This document shows, piece by piece, positions 30,999 to 34,472 of a DNA stretch of 34,472 nt; within the stretch, counting starts at the first letter, position 1, and every line of letters begins with the position of its first letter. The position numbers and the translations under genes were made by a program. Source of the DNA: Bacteroidales bacterium UBA3290 (GTDB taxonomy: Bacteria > Bacteroidota > Bacteroidia > Bacteroidales > UBA932). The notes under the pieces are model-generated. The model made no database searches. It had not been told where the DNA came from and worked only from the letters and a program-made list of their open reading frames with translations. The stretch covers positions 19,095-53,566 of the forward strand of contig DETK01000008.1 of assembly GCA_002361615.1 (NCBI GenBank), given 5' to 3'.

Positions 30999-32255
30999 AT
31001 GGATAAGATCATCGAAAAGAAAACCGGATGGCGCGTGGCGTTTACGAAGAAGGCTCTGCCCTGGTGGCTGGGAGCCCTGCTGCTGGTATTTATCGTGTAC
31101 TTGATTGCCCGGCCGAACAACAAGACGCTGCGGGTAGACAAGGATGCCATCACCGTGTCGAGCGCCGTGAAGGGTGAGTTCAACGACTATATCCGTATCA
31201 GCGGCCGCGTGCAGCCGATGACGACGATCCAGCTGAGCCCGCAGGAGGGCGGTATCGTGGAACGGATCCTCATCGAGGAAGGTTCCCCGGTGAAAGCCGG
31301 CGACGCGATCCTCATCCTGAACAACGACAATCTGGACCTGCAGATCCTCAACTCCGAAGCGGAGCTGGCGGAGAAAGAGAACATCCTCCGCAACACCCAG
31401 ATCCAGATGGAGCAGCAGAAACTGGACGTGCGGCAGAACGTGCTGGAGTACGGCACCCAGGTGGAGCGTCTCCGCCGTGCTTATGAGCAGCAGAAGGCGC
31501 TCTTTGAGGACAAGCTCATCGCCCGCGAAGAGTACCTCAAGGCCGAGGAAGACTACCGTCTGGCCCAGCAGAAATACGACCTGATCTGCGAACGGTCCAA
31601 GCAGGACAGCCTCTACCGCGGCACCCAGATCGACCGTATGGAAGAAAGCCTGGACAATATGCTGCTCAATATGCAGATGATCCGCCGCCGCAAGAGCAAC
31701 CTCATCGTAAAAGCCCCTATCGACGGCGAACTGGGCCTGCTGGACGTCGTCCTGGGCCAAAGCATCGCCAGCGGCACCAAGATCGGCCAGATCAACTCCG
31801 TCGGAACCTATAAGGTGGAAGCCCAAATCGATGAGCACTACATCGACCGCGTGGTAGCGGGCCTCTCCGCCACCTTCGAACGCCAAGGTGAGACCTACTC
31901 CACCGTCATCCGCAAGGTCTATCCGGAGGTCCGCGACGGCAAGTTCAAAGCCGATTTCAAATTCGACGGTGAGCAGCCCGAAAACATCCGCGCCGGACAG
32001 ACCTACTACCTCAACCTCCAGCTCGGCCAGCCTGAAGAGGCCGTCATCATCCCGCGCGGCACCTTCTACCAGAAGACCGGCGGCAAATGGATCTACGTCG
32101 TCAACAAAGAGGGCAACAAGGCCGTCAAGCGGGAAATCCGCATCGGACGCCAGAATCCCCAGTACTACGAAGTCCTTGAGGGCCTGGAGCCCGGCGAGAA
32201 GGTCATCACCTCCGGGTACGATACGTATGGCGACAGCGATGTGCTTGTATTTTAG
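30999..32255 (+). CDS. periplasmic adaptor (membrane-fusion) protein, HlyD/MacA-like
   Basis: A 418-residue membrane-fusion protein linking an inner-membrane transporter to TolC. One transmembrane helix at about 20-37 is followed by a barrel-sandwich hairpin: first lipoyl half IQLSPQEGGIVERILIEEGSPVKAGDAIL (in parts) and second half LIVKAPIDGELGLLDVVLGQSI. A long coiled coil lies between them (about 110-225). After a beta-barrel domain, the C-terminal membrane-proximal domain contains PRGTFYQKTGGKWIYVV and LEGLEPGEKVITSGYD. The start is set at ATG 30999; an ATG three codons earlier lies inside the palindromic repeat. It follows the tolC gene and precedes an ABC permease, fitting a MacAB-TolC-type exporter. 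Confidence 0.92.
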   Translation: MDKIIEKKTGWRVAFTKKALPWWLGALLLVFIVYLIARPNNKTLRVDKDAITVSSAVKGEFNDYIRISGRVQPMTTIQLSPQEGGIVERILIEEGSPVKAGDAILILNNDNLDLQILNSEAELAEKENILRNTQIQMEQQKLDVRQNVLEYGTQVERLRRAYEQQKALFEDKLIAREEYLKAEEDYRLAQQKYDLICERSKQDSLYRGTQIDRMEESLDNMLLNMQMIRRRKSNLIVKAPIDGELGLLDVVLGQSIASGTKIGQINSVGTYKVEAQIDEHYIDRVVAGLSATFERQGETYSTVIRKVYPEVRDGKFKADFKFDGEQPENIRAGQTYYLNLQLGQPEEAVIIPRGTFYQKTGGKWIYVVNKEGNKAVKREIRIGRQNPQYYEVLEGLEPGEKVITSGYDTYGDSDVLVF

Positions 32256-32318
32256 CTACTTATGATACTTTTTTATAAGTTTTTTGGTTATTAGTATTCT
32301 CATACTGTTAAAAGCGGC

Positions 32319-32345
32319 GTGACGGGGACGCCCGGTCCCCGTCAC
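32319..32345 (+). terminator. strong hairpin ahead of the permease gene
   Basis: A perfect 10-bp stem (GTGACGGGGA with TCCCCGTCAC) over a 7-nt loop, 16 bp before the permease ATG. It lacks a T-run (TTTCGGG follows). An AT-only inverted repeat with five T follows the hlyD stop (32258-32285) and is a second weak candidate. Either may tune read-through between adaptor and permease. Nothing else is seen in 32256-32360. Confidence 0.4.
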
Positions 32346-32360
32346 TTTCGGGAAAAGACG

Positions 32361-34472
32361 ATGAAAAGTTTTTGGAACTTCCTTAGGAAGAATAAGTTAT
32401 ACGGCGCCATCAACCTTGTGGGCCTGACGGTATCAATGGCTTTTGTGCTCCTGCTGGCAGCTTATGTCCAACGGCAGCTCTCCACGGATTCCTTTCAGGA
32501 AAATGCGGACCGGATCTATGCTGTTGCCAGCGAAGATAACGTAAATATGGGCTATTGGTTAGACAAGCACCTGAAGAGCAATTTTCCTGAAATAGAAAAG
32601 GGGTGTTGCGTGGCCAATATCGCATCGGCGGCAGCGTTCAACATTAACGGAGAACGAGTCTATGGCAGCACGATGGCGGCGGACAGCACCTTTTTTGAGA
32701 TGTTCAGTTATGACCTGGTGGAAGGCAACAAAGCCGACTGGCTCGTGTCCTGGGACCGCTGCATGGTAAGCCGAGAGTTTGCGAATGCCCATTTCTCAGA
32801 CAAGAACCCGCTTGGACAGGTCATATCTTTAAATTATGAGGGGTCCTTTCAGCTTACCGTTTGTGGCGTGTATGAAGATTTCGGGAATTCCATCCTGAAA
32901 GCACCGGATGTCCTGATACGGGGCGATATAATGCCAAAAATTAATTCGTCACACGACGAATACATGAGCAACGCCGGCGGCGGCGTCTGCTTTGTGATGA
33001 CCTATCCGGGCGCCGACCTTCAGGCCAGGCAGAGTGACATCCTGGATTGGTGCGAAGAGAATTTCTGGGTGTACAAAAGCCAATACGATAATGTTCGGCT
33101 GATTCCTCTCAGGAACATGTATTTCCTGGATGATGGGAATAAAGATTGGACGGAGACCATCCAGTTCGGCAACCGCAGTTTCGTGAACCTGCTGCTGGCG
33201 ATGTGCCTGCTGCTCCTTGCCTTCGCCGTGCTGAACTATATCAATATGACCACGGCCCTCACGGGCTTCCGGGCCAAGGAGATGGCCACCCGGCGCCTGG
33301 TAGGTGCCGACAAGCGCAGCATCTTCCTGAAGGTGATTTCCGAGAGTACGCTTATCTGCGGCATCTCGATGCTTCTGGCCATATTGCTGGCGGAAGCGCT
33401 CTGTCCGGCGGTTTCCCGCCTGCTGGAGTACCAGGTATCCATCTTCAAGGCGGTTACCCCAGTCAATGTGCTGCTGGTACTGGGCTTTATCGTGGTACTG
33501 GGCCTCTTGTCCGGCATCGTACCGGCCCTGTTAATTCAACAGGCGCAGCCCATTGAGATTGTACGCGGTACGCTCAGGCTCAAGACCAAGACGGTTTATA
33601 GCAAAGTCATTATCATCGTGCAGAATGTGGTGGCAGTCGTGATGCTGGTAAGCGCCCTCACGATGGGGCTCCAGATTCGGCATATGATTTCTGCCGACCT
33701 AGGCTATAACACCAAGGACATCCTCGTGGTCGATAATGCCTTCGGCCAGACTGGGCAGATTCGGCCGCTGCTGGACCGCCTGCGTGCGGAGCCCTGCGTA
33801 GAAGAAGTGGGGCAAGGTGACGGCATCCCGCTGGAAGGAACTAACAACTGGACGATGGAAATGCCGGATGGTCACTGGGTGTCCTTCCAACAAATCCAGG
33901 GTGATGACAAGTATTTCGACATTCTTGGCTTAAAGATAAAGCAGGACAACCATCAGCGCGCCTATTGGCTCAATGAATACGCCTTCAAGCAGATTGGTAT
34001 CGAGGAAACAGCGACGGAATTCCAGACCGCTCAAGCTGGAACACGTCAGATAGGTGGCATCTACTATGATTTCAAAATCCGCCCTCTGGAGGCCGACCAG
34101 AGCGCTGCTATGATTTTCAATCACGGGGAGTATCCCGATGACAATTACCCCTGGGTGCTGATTGTAAAAACGACCGGAGACCAGGCAGCCGCGAAAAAGC
34201 GGGTGGAAGCCATTGCAGGGGAAGTGTTTCCGGGCAGGCTCTTCGAAGCTCAGTATATTGAGGAAATGATCGAAGACGGCTTCGGTGACGAAAGCCGGGT
34301 GCTAAAGATAGTCATTATCTTCACGCTGCTGTCCATCCTCGTGAGCGCCCTGGGCCTCTTTGCCATGAGCTCCTACTATATGCAGCAGGAAATCCGCAGC
34401 GTGTCGGTGAAGAAGGTCTTCGGGGCCGAGTATTCCGGCGTGCTGAGGGAACTGGTGCTGTCGTTCATGAAG
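32361..34472 (+). CDS. MacB/FtsX-type ABC transporter permease, 3' end missing
   Basis: An open frame of 704 codons running off the right edge, starting MKSFWNFLRKNKLYGAINLVGL. An N-terminal transmembrane helix (about 17-37) is followed by a MacB-type periplasmic core (about 40-265). Three helices of an FtsX domain come next, with VLNYINMTTALTGFRAKEMATRRLVGA (the conserved segment contacting the ATPase, read in parts) at about 290-320. A second periplasmic domain follows, and near the end another FtsX unit (LLSILVSALGLFAMSSYY then RSVSVKKVFGAEYSGV). This doubled layout without an ATPase domain is the Bacteroidota-type permease of MacB-like exporters, so a separate ATP-binding protein is expected downstream, outside the window. 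Confidence 0.92.
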   Translation, partial: MKSFWNFLRKNKLYGAINLVGLTVSMAFVLLLAAYVQRQLSTDSFQENADRIYAVASEDNVNMGYWLDKHLKSNFPEIEKGCCVANIASAAAFNINGERVYGSTMAADSTFFEMFSYDLVEGNKADWLVSWDRCMVSREFANAHFSDKNPLGQVISLNYEGSFQLTVCGVYEDFGNSILKAPDVLIRGDIMPKINSSHDEYMSNAGGGVCFVMTYPGADLQARQSDILDWCEENFWVYKSQYDNVRLIPLRNMYFLDDGNKDWTETIQFGNRSFVNLLLAMCLLLLAFAVLNYINMTTALTGFRAKEMATRRLVGADKRSIFLKVISESTLICGISMLLAILLAEALCPAVSRLLEYQVSIFKAVTPVNVLLVLGFIVVLGLLSGIVPALLIQQAQPIEIVRGTLRLKTKTVYSKVIIIVQNVVAVVMLVSALTMGLQIRHMISADLGYNTKDILVVDNAFGQTGQIRPLLDRLRAEPCVEEVGQGDGIPLEGTNNWTMEMPDGHWVSFQQIQGDDKYFDILGLKIKQDNHQRAYWLNEYAFKQIGIEETATEFQTAQAGTRQIGGIYYDFKIRPLEADQSAAMIFNHGEYPDDNYPWVLIVKTTGDQAAAKKRVEAIAGEVFPGRLFEAQYIEEMIEDGFGDESRVLKIVIIFTLLSILVSALGLFAMSSYYMQQEIRSVSVKKVFGAEYSGVLRELVLSFMK

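Noticed and set aside
32410..34124. Short open frames on the minus strand opposite the permease
   Set aside because: The plus strand has one continuous 704-codon frame with MacB/FtsX features; the others are shadows.

Overview
The window reads as a chromosomal segment from a GC-rich, uncultured member of the Bacteroidales (Bacteroidota). The evidence is internal: promoters of the TAnnTTTG (-7) / TTTG (-33) type found only in this phylum, few Shine-Dalgarno sites, a DUF4492-cydA-cydB operon, a TonB-plug-like secreted protein beside an ECF sigma factor, and lipoprotein and Sec-secreted hydrolases. No genus is claimed. There are no phage or transposase genes; it is mostly core chromosome, with dispersed palindromic repeats that become dense at the right end.

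Layout. 1-8263 (minus): the 5' part of rpsA, and upstream of it a tight four-gene operon (membrane nucleotide-sugar 4,6-dehydratase, lytic transglycosylase, S9 peptidase, NagZ-like GH3 lipoprotein). 8415-9500 (plus): prfA, followed by a non-coding block with a 10-bp tandem repeat and a long nested palindrome. 9789-13960 (minus): a CoA-transferase/hydrolase with a clear terminator, a TlpA-like lipoprotein, then ECF sigma factor, membrane anti-sigma-like protein and plug-like protein, the last three joined by ATGA overlaps. 14026-15946 (plus): mazG and a GNAT-like protein. 15976-17061 (minus): a tiny membrane protein and a lipoprotein of the endonuclease/exonuclease/phosphatase fold. 17116-20018 (plus): DUF4492 gene, cydA, cydB. 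20059-20311: a tRNA-Asp unit with promoter, structured leader and terminator. 20530-26927 (plus): an operon of two tandem Tat-exported TIM-barrel paralogues, a histidine acid phosphatase, a frameshifted remnant and a GH31 enzyme. 27068-34472 (plus): NtrC-type regulator and histidine kinase, then a TolC/HlyD/MacB-permease efflux operon running off the window.

The two most interesting points lie at the right end. First, a family of about 26-bp palindromes (arms GATKCCCGG and CCGGGMATGACG) occurs between genes and also in frame inside the regulator gene (two copies, both in interdomain linkers) and the tolC gene (three copies, at the mature N-terminus and in a central loop). Copies in the same orientation are usually read in the same frame, as in Rickettsia palindromic elements. 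Second, both the two-component operon and the efflux operon are preceded by clusters of TGTAAAG/CTTTACA sites about 65 bp upstream of sigma-54-like -24/-12 elements. This suggests the sigma-54-type regulator controls itself and the exporter. Both are read by eye and need a genome-wide search or experiment.
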